A stretch of DNA of 53,487 nt from Thermovorax subterraneus (GTDB lineage Bacteria; Bacillota; Thermosediminibacteria; Thermosediminibacterales; Thermosediminibacteraceae), in the NCBI GenBank assembly GCA_021608145.1, contig JAKIHM010000016.1, positions 1 through 53,487 of the forward strand. Direction: 5' to 3'. Each line of letters begins with the position of its first letter. Position 1 is the first letter of the stretch. The notes beneath the pieces are model-generated. The model did not search any database. It was not told where the DNA came from and worked only from the letters and a program-made list of their open reading frames with translations. Below are positions 7,240 through 16,177 of this stretch, piece after piece. Position numbers and translations under genes: made by a program.

Positions 7240-8660
7240 GAGTTTACAAATAAACCACTGTTCTTCTTCTTTCTTATACTTTTAAATAATATGACAAGGG
7301 CGACATTTATTAAAATCCCTATTGCTAATGCTGTATAATAACCTAATGCAGGTTTAGCAATACCGATAATTGGGTCCAGGATTCCCGCACCAGGAGCTAT
7401 GCGAGTTACCCCAAATAGTACCCCTACTATGGCAGCTGCAGAAGCGGCAATCATCTGTGCACCAATTACAGCTAATGGATCGTTAACTGCATAGGGTATT
7501 GCTGGTTCGGTTATACCAAATAACCCTACAACTACGGCGGATTTTCCGTTGGCTATTTCATCAGGTTTAAAGAGATCTGGTCTTAGCAATGTGGCTAATC
7601 CAAGAGCAACAGGCGGTATTACATTGGTAATAGCTACCGTACCGAAGAATAAAGCATTTCCCTGTTCAACCATGCCAAGGGAGAAAAGATAAGCCGCTTT
7701 ATTTATTGGCCCACCCATGTCAAATACTATCATCATTCCTATTACGATGCATACTATAATTTTACTTACTGTTGATAGTGAATTGAGGAAACTGTTAATT
7801 GAAAACATAATTCCGGATATTATTGGCCCAAGTATGTAAAAAACCAATATAGATATTAATAAAGTGGTTACAGCCGGGATAATAAGAAAGGACATTAGTG
7901 CCTGCATTGTTTTTGGGAATTTTAAAGATTTCAACTGTTGAACAAAATATCCTACCAATAGACCCACCGCTATTGCACCGAGAAACCCGGCACCACCTTT
8001 CGTCCCTAGGACATCCCTTTGATTGGCCAACCAGGCTCCTATCATTGCGGGTGCTAAGGCAGGTTTGTCAGCAATAGAAAAAGCCACATATCCTGCAAGT
8101 ATAGGTATCATCAATTGAAAGCCTATGACCCCTACATTTTCAAGCAGAAAAGCAAAAGAACCCGGTGAAGTTTTACCACCGCCGACCAATGCCGTTGATA
8201 TTGCAAGTAATATACCACCAGCTGTCACAAAGGGTATCATGAAAGACACGCCATTCATTAGATGTCCAAAAACGCCCACAGACCTTTTTGTATTGCCAGT
8301 TGTTACTTGATTTTGATGGGTGGCATTTATGTTTTCAAATTTTACTGCTCTTTTTTCAAGGTTTTCAATTATTTCTGCGGGATTTTTTAATACCTCTGAG
8401 ATATCTACATACAAAACGCGTTTATCTGCAAATCTTGCCCTTTCATCATCACTAAGTCCTCTCCCCAGAGCGAGTATTACATAATCCGCTTCTTCTATGT
8501 CTTTAGGGGAAAGGCGATTTTCAACTCCAATAGAACCCTGAGTTTCAATTTTAATTTGGTATCCTCTCTTTTTAGCCTCAGTTTCCAACGCTTCAGCAGC
8601 CATATAGGTATGCGCTATTCCTGCAGGGCAATTTGTAACGCCAACAATTTTGATGGGCAT
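7236..8660 (-). CDS. PTS system IIBC component, fructose family
   Basis: A IIB domain (about 1-100) carries the phosphorylated cysteine C11 in VTNCPAGIAHTY. A linker leads to a IIC domain with about nine membrane segments, including DMGGPINKAAY and GITEPAIPYA motifs of the fructose/mannosylglycerate group. It would import and phosphorylate a sugar at the membrane. The ATG at 8660 follows AAGGAGA by 7 nt; an in-frame TTG at 8666 is less likely. IIA is encoded separately upstream. The fructose family also transports mannose, mannosylglycerate and others, so the substrate is open. Confidence 0.92.
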   Translation of the reverse strand: MPIKIVGVTNCPAGIAHTYMAAEALETEAKKRGYQIKIETQGSIGVENRLSPKDIEEADYVILALGRGLSDDERARFADKRVLYVDISEVLKNPAEIIENLEKRAVKFENINATHQNQVTTGNTKRSVGVFGHLMNGVSFMIPFVTAGGILLAISTALVGGGKTSPGSFAFLLENVGVIGFQLMIPILAGYVAFSIADKPALAPAMIGAWLANQRDVLGTKGGAGFLGAIAVGLLVGYFVQQLKSLKFPKTMQALMSFLIIPAVTTLLISILVFYILGPIISGIMFSINSFLNSLSTVSKIIVCIVIGMMIVFDMGGPINKAAYLFSLGMVEQGNALFFGTVAITNVIPPVALGLATLLRPDLFKPDEIANGKSAVVVGLFGITEPAIPYAVNDPLAVIGAQMIAASAAAIVGVLFGVTRIAPGAGILDPIIGIAKPALGYYTALAIGILINVALVILFKSIRKKKNSGLFVNS

Positions 8661-8807
8661 TCGCAATTCTCCTTTCCATTTTTTTTATTATTTAATTTAC
8701 TATTAATTAAAACTCTCTAATGAAGTTTATCGGTGAATTAAGATAACATTTAGATTGTGCTAAAGCTACTTTTATCCACCAAGGCTATGAAGTAGCTACG
8801 AGATATT

Positions 8808-9281
8808 TCAACTCTTTCTAAAAATAGACTTAAACATCGATAAGAGCTGTGTTTTGTCTTTCGCAGCCATCAGGCCTTTACGAAAGTCATCGTGCATCAA
8901 TTTTCTCGAGAGCATGGCAAGAAGTTGCAGGTGCTGGTTACCTGCGCCAGATTCTGAGACTGCCAGAAGAAAGACCATATGGACCGGATTTCCGTCCATA
9001 GTGTCCCAGGAAATACCCAAAGTCGATCTTCCGAAGGCCACCGCAGGTTTAATCACACAACTGCATTTCCCATGGGGAATGGCTATTCCCATCCCAATAC
9101 CGGTTGTACAAAGGTTTTCCCTTTTTTTCACCTCCTTTACAAAAATTTCCTTAGAGCTAATAATACCGTTTTGATAAAGCAAATCCGTAAGTTCGTATAT
9201 GACTTCATCCCTTGTTAAACCCTCCAAACTGAGTTTTATGAGGTTTTCGTTTATTATGTCATGCAAAATAAGACTTTCCAT
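8808..9281 (-). CDS. PTS system IIA component, fructose family
   Basis: This 157-residue IIA protein of the PTS_EIIA_2 family has its active histidine H70 in GIAIPHGKCS and the typical MVFLLAVSES strand. Its ATG shares one base with the stop of the regulator gene (TGATG), so the two are translationally coupled. GGAGG lies 9 nt upstream. It should feed phosphate to the IIBC protein encoded 141 nt downstream and to the regulator. Confidence 0.92.
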   Translation of the reverse strand: MESLILHDIINENLIKLSLEGLTRDEVIYELTDLLYQNGIISSKEIFVKEVKKRENLCTTGIGMGIAIPHGKCSCVIKPAVAFGRSTLGISWDTMDGNPVHMVFLLAVSESGAGNQHLQLLAMLSRKLMHDDFRKGLMAAKDKTQLLSMFKSIFRKS

Positions 9282-11314
9282 CAGAAGTTTCCTCCTTTAA
9301 AAGCTAGTATCCTCTTGATCTCCTCAGGGCTTTTCGCTTGCCTGATCATATCCAGGATCTCTGGGCTGTCTAGCATATCGTAAAACTCCTTGAAAAAAGC
9401 TTTTGTATACTCACTCGTATCGAACCGAAGGGCGAGGTAAAATACCAGGTTTACCTGTTTTCCCCACCATTCGACGGGTGTTTCAAGGGTTATCACAGCA
9501 ACCGTTGGCTTGATGACAAAACGGTCTTCACCGTGGGGTATAGCTACACCTCTGCCTATATAGGTAGAGGTTATCTTTTCCCTTTCCTGGACCGCTTTCA
9601 CAAAATCAGGTTCTACATAGCCCCGTGCGACAAGAATTTTGCCGATCTCTTCGATGATTTGCTCTTTTGAATCAAAGGTCTTTTTGCAAAAGACCAGGTC
9701 TTCGGGAATTAATTCGTATACAAGGCTTCCTTCAAAATCCCTTCGATTGAGTTTTAGTTTCATACTGCTCGTTTTTCCGATTAATTCCCTGATTTTCGCT
9801 ATATCCCCTTCGGTCAAAAGTGGGGATACTAATATTACGGGTATATCCTTTAATTCCATGGGAACCGTAGAAATTATGAAATCTACCTTTTTGCATTTCA
9901 GGACTTCATCCACATTGGGCACCGATATGACATCATCAATCAATATTTCCGGAAATTTCTTTTTTAGCCTGGAGGCAAGCATCTGGGCTGTCCCTATACC
10001 ACTGGAACAGATAACAAGCGCTTTTTTCGGAGCCGTTGCCCTCTCAATGGCTGCACCCAGGTGCATTGCCAGATACCCTACCTCTTCTTCCCCCACCTTT
10101 ATACCCAAACGTTTTTCGATTATCCCCGCGGTTATCCAGGCAATACCATATATTGAAGTATAATTCTCTTTAATCTGAGCCAATATTGGGTTGTGGAGGT
10201 TCATACCGTATCTAATTCTGTTGATAACCGGCCTTAGGTGTAAAGCTAGTCCGGCGACCAGGAATTTATCATTGGAGAGTTTTACATCTAGGGTATTTTC
10301 AACAACGCTGATCATGTCATAGACTATTTCAAGAATTTCCTTTTCAAAATCCTTTAACATCTCATCTACAGTCTCTTCTTTCAAAGGCAATCTTTTTTCT
10401 ATTTTAGCTCCCAGGATATGCAGCGAAATATATACAATCTCGTTTTCGGGGATTCTAATGCCAAATTCATTTTCCAACCTGCCAGCGATAAACTCGGCTA
10501 TCCGATATTCCTCACTCTCCTTTAAATTTGCTAACCTCAACGGTTGTAACTTAATATCCTTTTTATCCTGAAGGCGCTTGATCATTATCGCCAGGTGGAC
10601 TACAAGAGCTGTATAACTCTCATCGATAAAACGCAAATGCATCATGTGTTCGGCCTCATGGATTATTCTTTCTAGTTTCCGTATATCAATTTTTGGAAAC
10701 ATCTTTACCAGTTGTGTGAAATTTGCCGGGCTCAATCTCCTGTCGAGCGGATGGATAAACGGTTCCTTAACCAGCTCCTCCAATCTGTGCCTTTCTACGG
10801 TATTTACTAAAAAATCCGAAAAAGCTTTTCTGAAATTTTCTTCACTCCCGGCTATTTCAATGCCGTAATTGGGTTTGCGGATGAGTTTTAAATCATGCCT
10901 AGCCAGCCATTTTTCCACATTGTCCAAATCCTTGTATATCGTCACTTTGCTGACGAAAAGTTCGTCTGCCAGCTGCTGGGTAGTCAGGTTTTTATCCGAC
11001 TGCAGCAGCCTGAATATTATATATTTCTCTCTTTCCTGGGGACTGTAAGGTTCTCGGTAATAGGAATCCGACTGTGAAATTTGATCTAGCAGCACAGCCT
11101 TTTTCTCATTCGTACCGTCGAGGTAAACTCCTGTCCTGGGCTTTTTCACTATCCTTATGTCGAAAGTGTCGAGAAACTCCTGGAGTCTTTTGAGGTCATG
11201 ACGTATCGTTCTGGAAGAGACCTTTAATTTCCGAGCAACATCTTTTGTCGTGATGGGGCCGTTACTGTTTATGAGAATTTTAAGGATCTCCCTAAACCGT
11301 GTTTCAAGAACCAT
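9281..11314 (-). CDS. MtlR/ManR-type PRD transcriptional regulator
   Basis: This 677-residue regulator has two N-terminal winged helix-turn-helix regions (about 5-60 and 95-155). Two PRDs follow with all four conserved histidines (H240, H299, H359, H418). A galactitol-type EIIB domain has C436 in VICSSGIGTA, and a fructose-type EIIA domain has H594 in GVAIPHGEDR. Relatives activate a PTS operon when the PRDs are phosphorylated by HPr and the EIIA/EIIB-like domains are unphosphorylated. It is the first gene of the operon, which implies autoregulation. The start ATG follows GGTGGGAG. Confidence 0.93.
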   Translation of the reverse strand: MVLETRFREILKILINSNGPITTKDVARKLKVSSRTIRHDLKRLQEFLDTFDIRIVKKPRTGVYLDGTNEKKAVLLDQISQSDSYYREPYSPQEREKYIIFRLLQSDKNLTTQQLADELFVSKVTIYKDLDNVEKWLARHDLKLIRKPNYGIEIAGSEENFRKAFSDFLVNTVERHRLEELVKEPFIHPLDRRLSPANFTQLVKMFPKIDIRKLERIIHEAEHMMHLRFIDESYTALVVHLAIMIKRLQDKKDIKLQPLRLANLKESEEYRIAEFIAGRLENEFGIRIPENEIVYISLHILGAKIEKRLPLKEETVDEMLKDFEKEILEIVYDMISVVENTLDVKLSNDKFLVAGLALHLRPVINRIRYGMNLHNPILAQIKENYTSIYGIAWITAGIIEKRLGIKVGEEEVGYLAMHLGAAIERATAPKKALVICSSGIGTAQMLASRLKKKFPEILIDDVISVPNVDEVLKCKKVDFIISTVPMELKDIPVILVSPLLTEGDIAKIRELIGKTSSMKLKLNRRDFEGSLVYELIPEDLVFCKKTFDSKEQIIEEIGKILVARGYVEPDFVKAVQEREKITSTYIGRGVAIPHGEDRFVIKPTVAVITLETPVEWWGKQVNLVFYLALRFDTSEYTKAFFKEFYDMLDSPEILDMIRQAKSPEEIKRILAFKGGNF

Positions 11315-11408
11315 CAGCTCCCACCTTCAGCTAAAAACTCGGGTTTTTCCTCTTAAATAATTGTGGAAAAAGTTTATTAATGCGGAAAATGTTTATTTTT
11401 TTGATTTA

Positions 11409-11414
11409 ATTATA
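11409..11414 (-). promoter_or_regulatory. Probable -10 box of the second PTS operon
   Basis: TATAAT on the minus strand, about 95 nt upstream of the regulator start. No good -35 is seen at 17 nt, which would fit an activator-dependent promoter. Confidence 0.45.
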
Positions 11415-11543
11415 ACACATCAATATCTTTTAAAAAGAAGAATATATTTCCTCTTTTTTGTGGAAATTCTTTAGCAATTTTGCGGCATTCTTTCATGTCA
11501 TACTCTGGATGTTTAGCCACCACAATTAGTAACAAATTAGCAC
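11415..11543. other. Intergenic, nothing clear
   Basis: AT-rich sequence between the promoter of the PTS operon and the terminator of the transketolase operon. No ORF, repeat or RNA motif recognised. Confidence 0.4.
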
Positions 11544-11568
11544 ATAAAAAAAGAGCCCTAAGGCTCTT
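11544..11568 (-). terminator. Terminator of the secA-to-transketolase gene string
   Basis: AAGAGCC (11551-11557) pairs with GGCTCTT (11562-11568) across a CTAA loop. On the minus strand a run of seven or more T residues follows. It lies about 80 nt beyond the transketolase stop. Confidence 0.85.
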
Positions 11569-11645
11569 ACATCTTCTCTTTCCATGTCACATAAGCAACT
11601 TCATGAATCATTGTTTTTCAGGTAAACACGTGACATAGCAAAATT

Positions 11646-12581
11646 CTAAGGTTTTGATATGATTAGCGTCCTTGCAGCCTCCGCTATGTCTTCTGCCGCA
11701 AGGCCATAAGCTTTCATCAGTTCTTCGGGTTTGCCGGACATGCCGAAAACATCTCTGATGCCTATCCTTTTTATGGGAACCGGCTTTTTCTCAGAAAGCA
11801 CTTCCGCCACCGCGCTGCCCAGGCCGCCAATTATGCTGTGCTCCTCGGCGGTGACAATGGCTCCGCATTCGGCAGCTTTTAAGATGACTTCTTCATCAAT
11901 CGGCTTTATGGTGTGAATGTTGACGACCATGGCATTTATGCCTTCCTTTTCTAGGATTTCCGCTGCTTTCAGGGCTTCGGCCACCATGACGCCGGTGGCT
12001 ATTATTGCCACATCCCTTCCTTCCCTCAATATAACCCCTTTGCCCGGCTTAAATTCGTATCCTTCCCCGAATATGGTCTCTACCGGGTGCCGGCCCAGCC
12101 TTAAATACACCGGGCCTTTGATTTGGGCTGCAGCCCTTACCGCCATTTTGGTCTCCGTTGCATCAGCCGGGCTTATCACCGTCATGTTTGGCAGTACCCT
12201 CATAAGTGCTATATCTTCTATGGATTGGTGGGTAGCTCCGTCTTCCCCTACGGTGATGCCTGCGTGGGTCGCGGCTATTTTTACGTTCAAGTTCGGGTAA
12301 CAGATGGAGTTCCTCACCTGTTCGAAGGCCCTGCCGGTGGCAAATATGGCAAAGGTGCTGGCAAAAGGTATTTTGCCGCAGGTGGCAAGGCCCGCCGCCG
12401 TTCCCATCAGGTTTTGTTCGGCTATACCCATGTTAAAGAAACGTTCGGGGAATTTTTTGGCAAACACGTTGGTCTTGGTGGATTTTGAAAGGTCTGCGTC
12501 TAGAACAACGATTTCCTTTATCTCTTCGCCCAGTTCGGCGAGGGCTTCACCATAAGCGTCTCTTGTCGCTATCTTCGGCAT
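11646..12581 (-). CDS. Transketolase, C-terminal subunit
   Basis: This protein of about 311 residues carries the pyrimidine-binding and C-terminal domains of transketolase, the half that pairs with the upstream N-terminal subunit. Motifs include AEQNLMGTAAG, GEDGATHQSIED and VTAEEHSIIGGLGSAV. The ATG at 12581 follows GGAGG by 8 nt; an upstream in-frame ATG at 12596 overlaps that site. Split transketolases are common in anaerobic Firmicutes and archaea. The enzyme moves two-carbon units in the non-oxidative pentose phosphate pathway. Confidence 0.93.
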   Translation of the reverse strand: MPKIATRDAYGEALAELGEEIKEIVVLDADLSKSTKTNVFAKKFPERFFNMGIAEQNLMGTAAGLATCGKIPFASTFAIFATGRAFEQVRNSICYPNLNVKIAATHAGITVGEDGATHQSIEDIALMRVLPNMTVISPADATETKMAVRAAAQIKGPVYLRLGRHPVETIFGEGYEFKPGKGVILREGRDVAIIATGVMVAEALKAAEILEKEGINAMVVNIHTIKPIDEEVILKAAECGAIVTAEEHSIIGGLGSAVAEVLSEKKPVPIKRIGIRDVFGMSGKPEELMKAYGLAAEDIAEAARTLIISKP

Positions 12582-12614
12582 TGTCTTTACCTCCATTCTT
12601 TTTATTTTTCACTC

Positions 12615-13442
12615 TTATCTTTCAAGTGCTTTTAGCGCTTCTTCGGCTTGCTCCTTTGACGGGGCTTTGCCGTGCCAGTCCACTTGGTTTTCCATAAAAG
12701 GCACTCCTTTTCCTTTTACGGTCTTCGCTACTATTACAGTCGGCTTTTCTTTAATACTTTTCGCCTCTTCTATAGCTCGCAATATGTCTTCAAAATCGTG
12801 GCCATCCACATCAATTACGTGCCATCCGAAGGCCCTGAATTTTTCCTGTATTATTTCAGGCGACATTACCTGGGCTATAGGACCATCTATTTGAAGACCA
12901 TTGTGGTCCACAAAGGCCGTTAGGTTGTCGAGCTTATAATGGGCAGCAGCCATGGCAGCTTCCCAAACCTGTCCTTCTTCAAGCTCACCGTCTCCCAGGA
13001 GGACATAGACTCTATAGGATTTACCGTCCAGTTTTCCGGCCAGCGCCATGCCATTCGCTGCCGAAAGCCCCTGCCCCAGGGAGCCTGTAGTCATGTCCAC
13101 TCCCGGTGTCTTTTTCATATCGGGGTGCCCTTGCAGAATGGAGTTTATTTTGCGCAAAGTCTTCAGTTCTTCTTTCGGGAAATAGCCCCTTTCGGCTAGT
13201 ACTGCGTAAAGGGCTGGTGCAGCATGACCTTTTGAAAGCACAAACCTGTCCCTGTCAGGCCAATCGGGGTTTTGAGGGTCTACCTTCATTTCGTGAAAAT
13301 AAAGGGCAACCAAAATATCTGCACAGGATAGCGACCCTCCCGGATGGCCTGAGCCCGCCTCGGCCGTCATTTCAATGATGCTACGCCTTACTTTCCGGGC
13401 CGCTTTCGTCAATTCTTCCAGCTTTTCTTTGGATACTTGCAT
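12615..13442 (-). CDS. Transketolase, N-terminal subunit
   Basis: This protein of about 275 residues has the thiamine diphosphate domain: [10 protein letters not shown] near residue 30, then GDGELEEGQ and, about 25 residues on, NLTAFVDHN, the GDG-x-N cofactor motif. The ATG at 13442 follows GAGGTGA; a GTG at 13451 is possible but lies within that site. It lies 33 nt upstream of the C-terminal subunit gene and about 20 nt after YitT, so all are probably cotranscribed. Confidence 0.94.
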   Translation of the reverse strand: MQVSKEKLEELTKAARKVRRSIIEMTAEAGSGHPGGSLSCADILVALYFHEMKVDPQNPDWPDRDRFVLSKGHAAPALYAVLAERGYFPKEELKTLRKINSILQGHPDMKKTPGVDMTTGSLGQGLSAANGMALAGKLDGKSYRVYVLLGDGELEEGQVWEAAMAAAHYKLDNLTAFVDHNGLQIDGPIAQVMSPEIIQEKFRAFGWHVIDVDGHDFEDILRAIEEAKSIKEKPTVIVAKTVKGKGVPFMENQVDWHGKAPSKEQAEEALKALER

Positions 13443-13462
13443 TTTAATCACCTCGTCATTTA

Positions 13463-14329
13463 TTATTTTAATTTGTGACTATCTTCCTGACTTACAAATG
13501 TAAACCCTTCTCCCAGAACTTCATGCACGTCGTGAATAATTATAAAAGCCTTGGGGTCTATATCCCAGATAATCCGCTTTAACTTTGGAAGCTCGAGCCT
13601 CGTTACTGCGCACATTACAACCTTCCTGTTTTCTCCAGTGTAACCGCCTTTCGCCTCAAAAAGCGTTATCCCCCTCCCCAAGTCTTCTAAAATCCTCTTT
13701 TGTATCTCATCGTTTCTATCTGAAATTATGTAAACTGCTTTCGCGTAATTGATACCCTCCTGGACGATATCTATCACCTTGCTGCTGACGTAGAGGGCTA
13801 TCCATGAATACATGGCGATCTCCCAGTTGAAGGAAATACCGTTCAACGCTATTACGAAAAAGTCTATTATCAGTATCCCTTGGCCAATGCTCACGATTGG
13901 TATGAAGTGATGAATGAGCATTGCAGCTATGTCGGAGCCACCTGTAGTTGCCCTGGTCCTGAAGACCAGCCCAAGCCCTAGGCCTAGCACGATGCCGCCG
14001 TATACGCTTGAAAGCAGCAAGTCCCGCGTCAAAACAGGAAAATTTTTCGTGAGTTCCGTGAAGACCGAAAGGAGTATGGTACCTACCACCGTCTTGGCGC
14101 CGAAAACGGGGCCCAAAAAGATAATCCCTGTTATAAAGAGAGGGATGTTGAAAGCTAGCATCGTCCATCCCACAGGCAACCCGAAAAGGTAGTGGAGCAC
14201 CGTGGCAAGACCGCTTACCCCACCTGCTGCCACTTTGTTGGGAACAAGAAACATGGTGAGGCCCAAGGACGCTATGAAGCAACCTATGACAATCAAGAGG
14301 TAATCTAGTAGATTCGACTTGAGTTTCAA
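13463..14329 (-). CDS. YitT-family membrane protein
   Basis: This 288-residue protein has about five or six N-terminal membrane segments (DUF161/YitT) with the conserved GGVSGLA and TGGSDI motifs. The cytoplasmic C-terminal DUF2179 domain covers about residues 220-288. The function of the family is not established; transport has been suggested. The start is TTG with GGGGAG 9 nt upstream. It begins 1 nt after the tagA stop, so it belongs to the same transcript. Confidence 0.85.
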   Translation of the reverse strand: MKLKSNLLDYLLIVIGCFIASLGLTMFLVPNKVAAGGVSGLATVLHYLFGLPVGWTMLAFNIPLFITGIIFLGPVFGAKTVVGTILLSVFTELTKNFPVLTRDLLLSSVYGGIVLGLGLGLVFRTRATTGGSDIAAMLIHHFIPIVSIGQGILIIDFFVIALNGISFNWEIAMYSWIALYVSSKVIDIVQEGINYAKAVYIISDRNDEIQKRILEDLGRGITLFEAKGGYTGENRKVVMCAVTRLELPKLKRIIWDIDPKAFIIIHDVHEVLGEGFTFVSQEDSHKLK

Positions 14330-14330
14330 G

Positions 14331-15080
14331 TTATTTTTCTCCCCTCTCTGCCATTACTTTCATCAATACTTTTATAATAAAAAGGGGGAGCACTGACATC
14401 CTCTTTAACCGCCAGGGTTCCTGCAGCAGCCTGTAAAGCCATTCAAAACCCGTCCTCTGCATCCACACCGGCGCTCTCTTCACTCTTCCCGCAAATACAT
14501 CAAGGCTACCGCCAACGCCCATCATTATACTTCCATTTATCTTACTTTTGTTATTCACCATAAAGAGTTCCTGCCTGGGGGCACCCATGCCTATGAAAAT
14601 GAAATGCGGCTTTGCTTCATTAATTTTTTGCACCACTTCATCATGCTGCCTTTCATTGAAGTATCCGTGGTGCGTACCCGCTACTTTTAACCCCGAAAAT
14701 CCCGCCAATATATTTTTTGCCGCTTCCTCAGCCACACCAGGCTTTCCGCCCAACAGGAATATGGAAAGCCCACGGATGGCAGCTATTTTCAGCATCTTTA
14801 CCATTAGGTCGAAACCTGCAATTCTTTCTGGCAGTGGATTTCCAATAATTTTCGAGGCTATTACCACTCCGATGCCGTCTGGCAAGATTAGGTCGGAAGC
14901 GGCTATTGCATTTTTTAATGCGGGATTTTTCTGGGCTGCCATGATTATCTCCGCATTTGGCGTTACTATTACCTTTGTATTCCCCTCATCTAGCATTCTT
15001 TCAACTTCCTGCGCTGCCTGTTCCAATGTCACTTTATCCAATGGCACGCCCAGTATTTCAATCCTTCTTATCTTGCTCAT
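14331..15080 (-). CDS. tagA: WecG/TagA-type N-acetylmannosaminyltransferase
   Basis: This 249-residue GT26 glycosyltransferase adds N-acetylmannosamine (or a related sugar) to undecaprenyl-linked GlcNAc, the first committed step of secondary wall polymers or teichoic acid linkage units. Motifs are TPNAEIIMAA, LPDGIGVV, FLLGGKPG and MGAPRQELF. The ATG at 15080 follows GGAGGG closely; a GTG at 15086 is an alternative. It overlaps the end of csaB, which uses such polymers, so the two probably act on one product. Confidence 0.9.
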   Translation of the reverse strand: MSKIRRIEILGVPLDKVTLEQAAQEVERMLDEGNTKVIVTPNAEIIMAAQKNPALKNAIAASDLILPDGIGVVIASKIIGNPLPERIAGFDLMVKMLKIAAIRGLSIFLLGGKPGVAEEAAKNILAGFSGLKVAGTHHGYFNERQHDEVVQKINEAKPHFIFIGMGAPRQELFMVNNKSKINGSIMMGVGGSLDVFAGRVKRAPVWMQRTGFEWLYRLLQEPWRLKRMSVLPLFIIKVLMKVMAERGEK

Positions 15081-16177
15081 GGCCACCCTCCAGCAGCTTT
15101 AAAGCTAGCTTTGCATTTTCGTTAGCTAAATATTCCATCTCTTTTCTTTTTGCAAGGAGCGCGTGGCGGCTTTCTTCACGTTTTTTTATAGCATCCTGGA
15201 TAAGACTACATAAGTTTTGGACTTTTAAGTCCTTTAGTGTCCCGGCAGACGGCTGCCCAACGCGTATTAAGAAGTTTTCAACTTTAGGGTCATAAGCAAG
15301 TCCCACAAGGGGAACTCCCATTATGGCACCGAATATAAGAGCGTGGAGCCTCATTCCACAAATGAGGTCCATTTTCCCGCTAATCCAAAGCAGTTCTCTC
15401 GGTCCCAGCGATTCATCAATCACCATGGCCTTTTCCCTCATCATTCCCATGATTTCCAGAGATTCATTGTAATCCTGCGGAAACTGCATCGGTAAAAATA
15501 CTATATTTACAGAATAGTTTTTTATCAAAAAATCGCAGGCCTCAGCGATGACTTTTCTTGTTTCGTCCACTTTCCACGGCCTTACCGAAATCCCTATATT
15601 AAGACCTGCCTTGCTCAAATCAATACGGTGCCTGTTGAGTATGCGAAGTCCGGTTTCGTCATCTACAGGTTTTAACGCAAAAGCAGGATCTGCCGTAACA
15701 TAGATTTGAGGCTTTTTTACTCCGAGGTTTTTTAACTGGTCCCGGGAGTTTTCGTCTCTAACCGTAATCAAATCTACCATATTGCCCACAGAGGCAATCA
15801 ACCGCTTGTTGAAATTGCGGTTTACCGGGCCGACTCCGTTGGCATAAAACATCACCTTTTTCCCCATCTTCTTTGCGAGAAACACTATGAGAAGGTAATA
15901 AGGGATGGACCTGCTGCTCGTTACGTCCTGGAGCAGGCCGCCACCACCGCTCAAAACCAGGTCCGCCTCGGCAATCGCTTTAACTACAAGAAAAGGGTTG
16001 GTTCGATGCACAGCCTCTATACCGTGCATCATTTCCGTCTCTTTTGGATTGGCCGACAAAGCCTTTATGCGGATGTTATCATCCAATTTTTTTAAAAGAA
16101 TCGACCATGGCCATCAATATTGCTTCATCTCCGGCATTGCCAAAGCCATAATACCCCGAGACCAGTATTTTCTTCAT
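15058..16177 (-). CDS. csaB: CsaB polysaccharide pyruvyl transferase, interrupted by a +1 frameshift
   Basis: CsaB adds ketal pyruvate to the wall polymer that S-layer (SLH) proteins bind. The N-terminus MKKILVSGYYGFGNAGDEA starts at the ATG at 16177, which overlaps the upstream stop as ATGA. That frame hits TGA just after a run of seven A residues (16087-16093). The rest (SGGGGLLQDVTS, FYANGVGPV, GMRLHALIFG) continues in another frame to 15058. Removing one A gives one frame of about 372 codons, the usual CsaB length. The cause may be a sequencing error, a real mutation, or slippage at the A run. The downstream part could start alone only from a TTG at 16086 and would lack the N-terminal domain start. 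Confidence 0.88.

Noticed and set aside
8661-8807. Sigma-54 promoter between the IIA and IIBC genes
   Set aside because: No TGGCAC-N5-TTGC pattern is present and the regulator upstream lacks the sigma-54 AAA+ domain.
16087-16093. Programmed -1 frameshift in csaB
   Set aside because: The shift needed is +1 (skip one A), and no X XXY YYZ site in the right frame or stimulatory hairpin was seen. A homopolymer indel is simpler.
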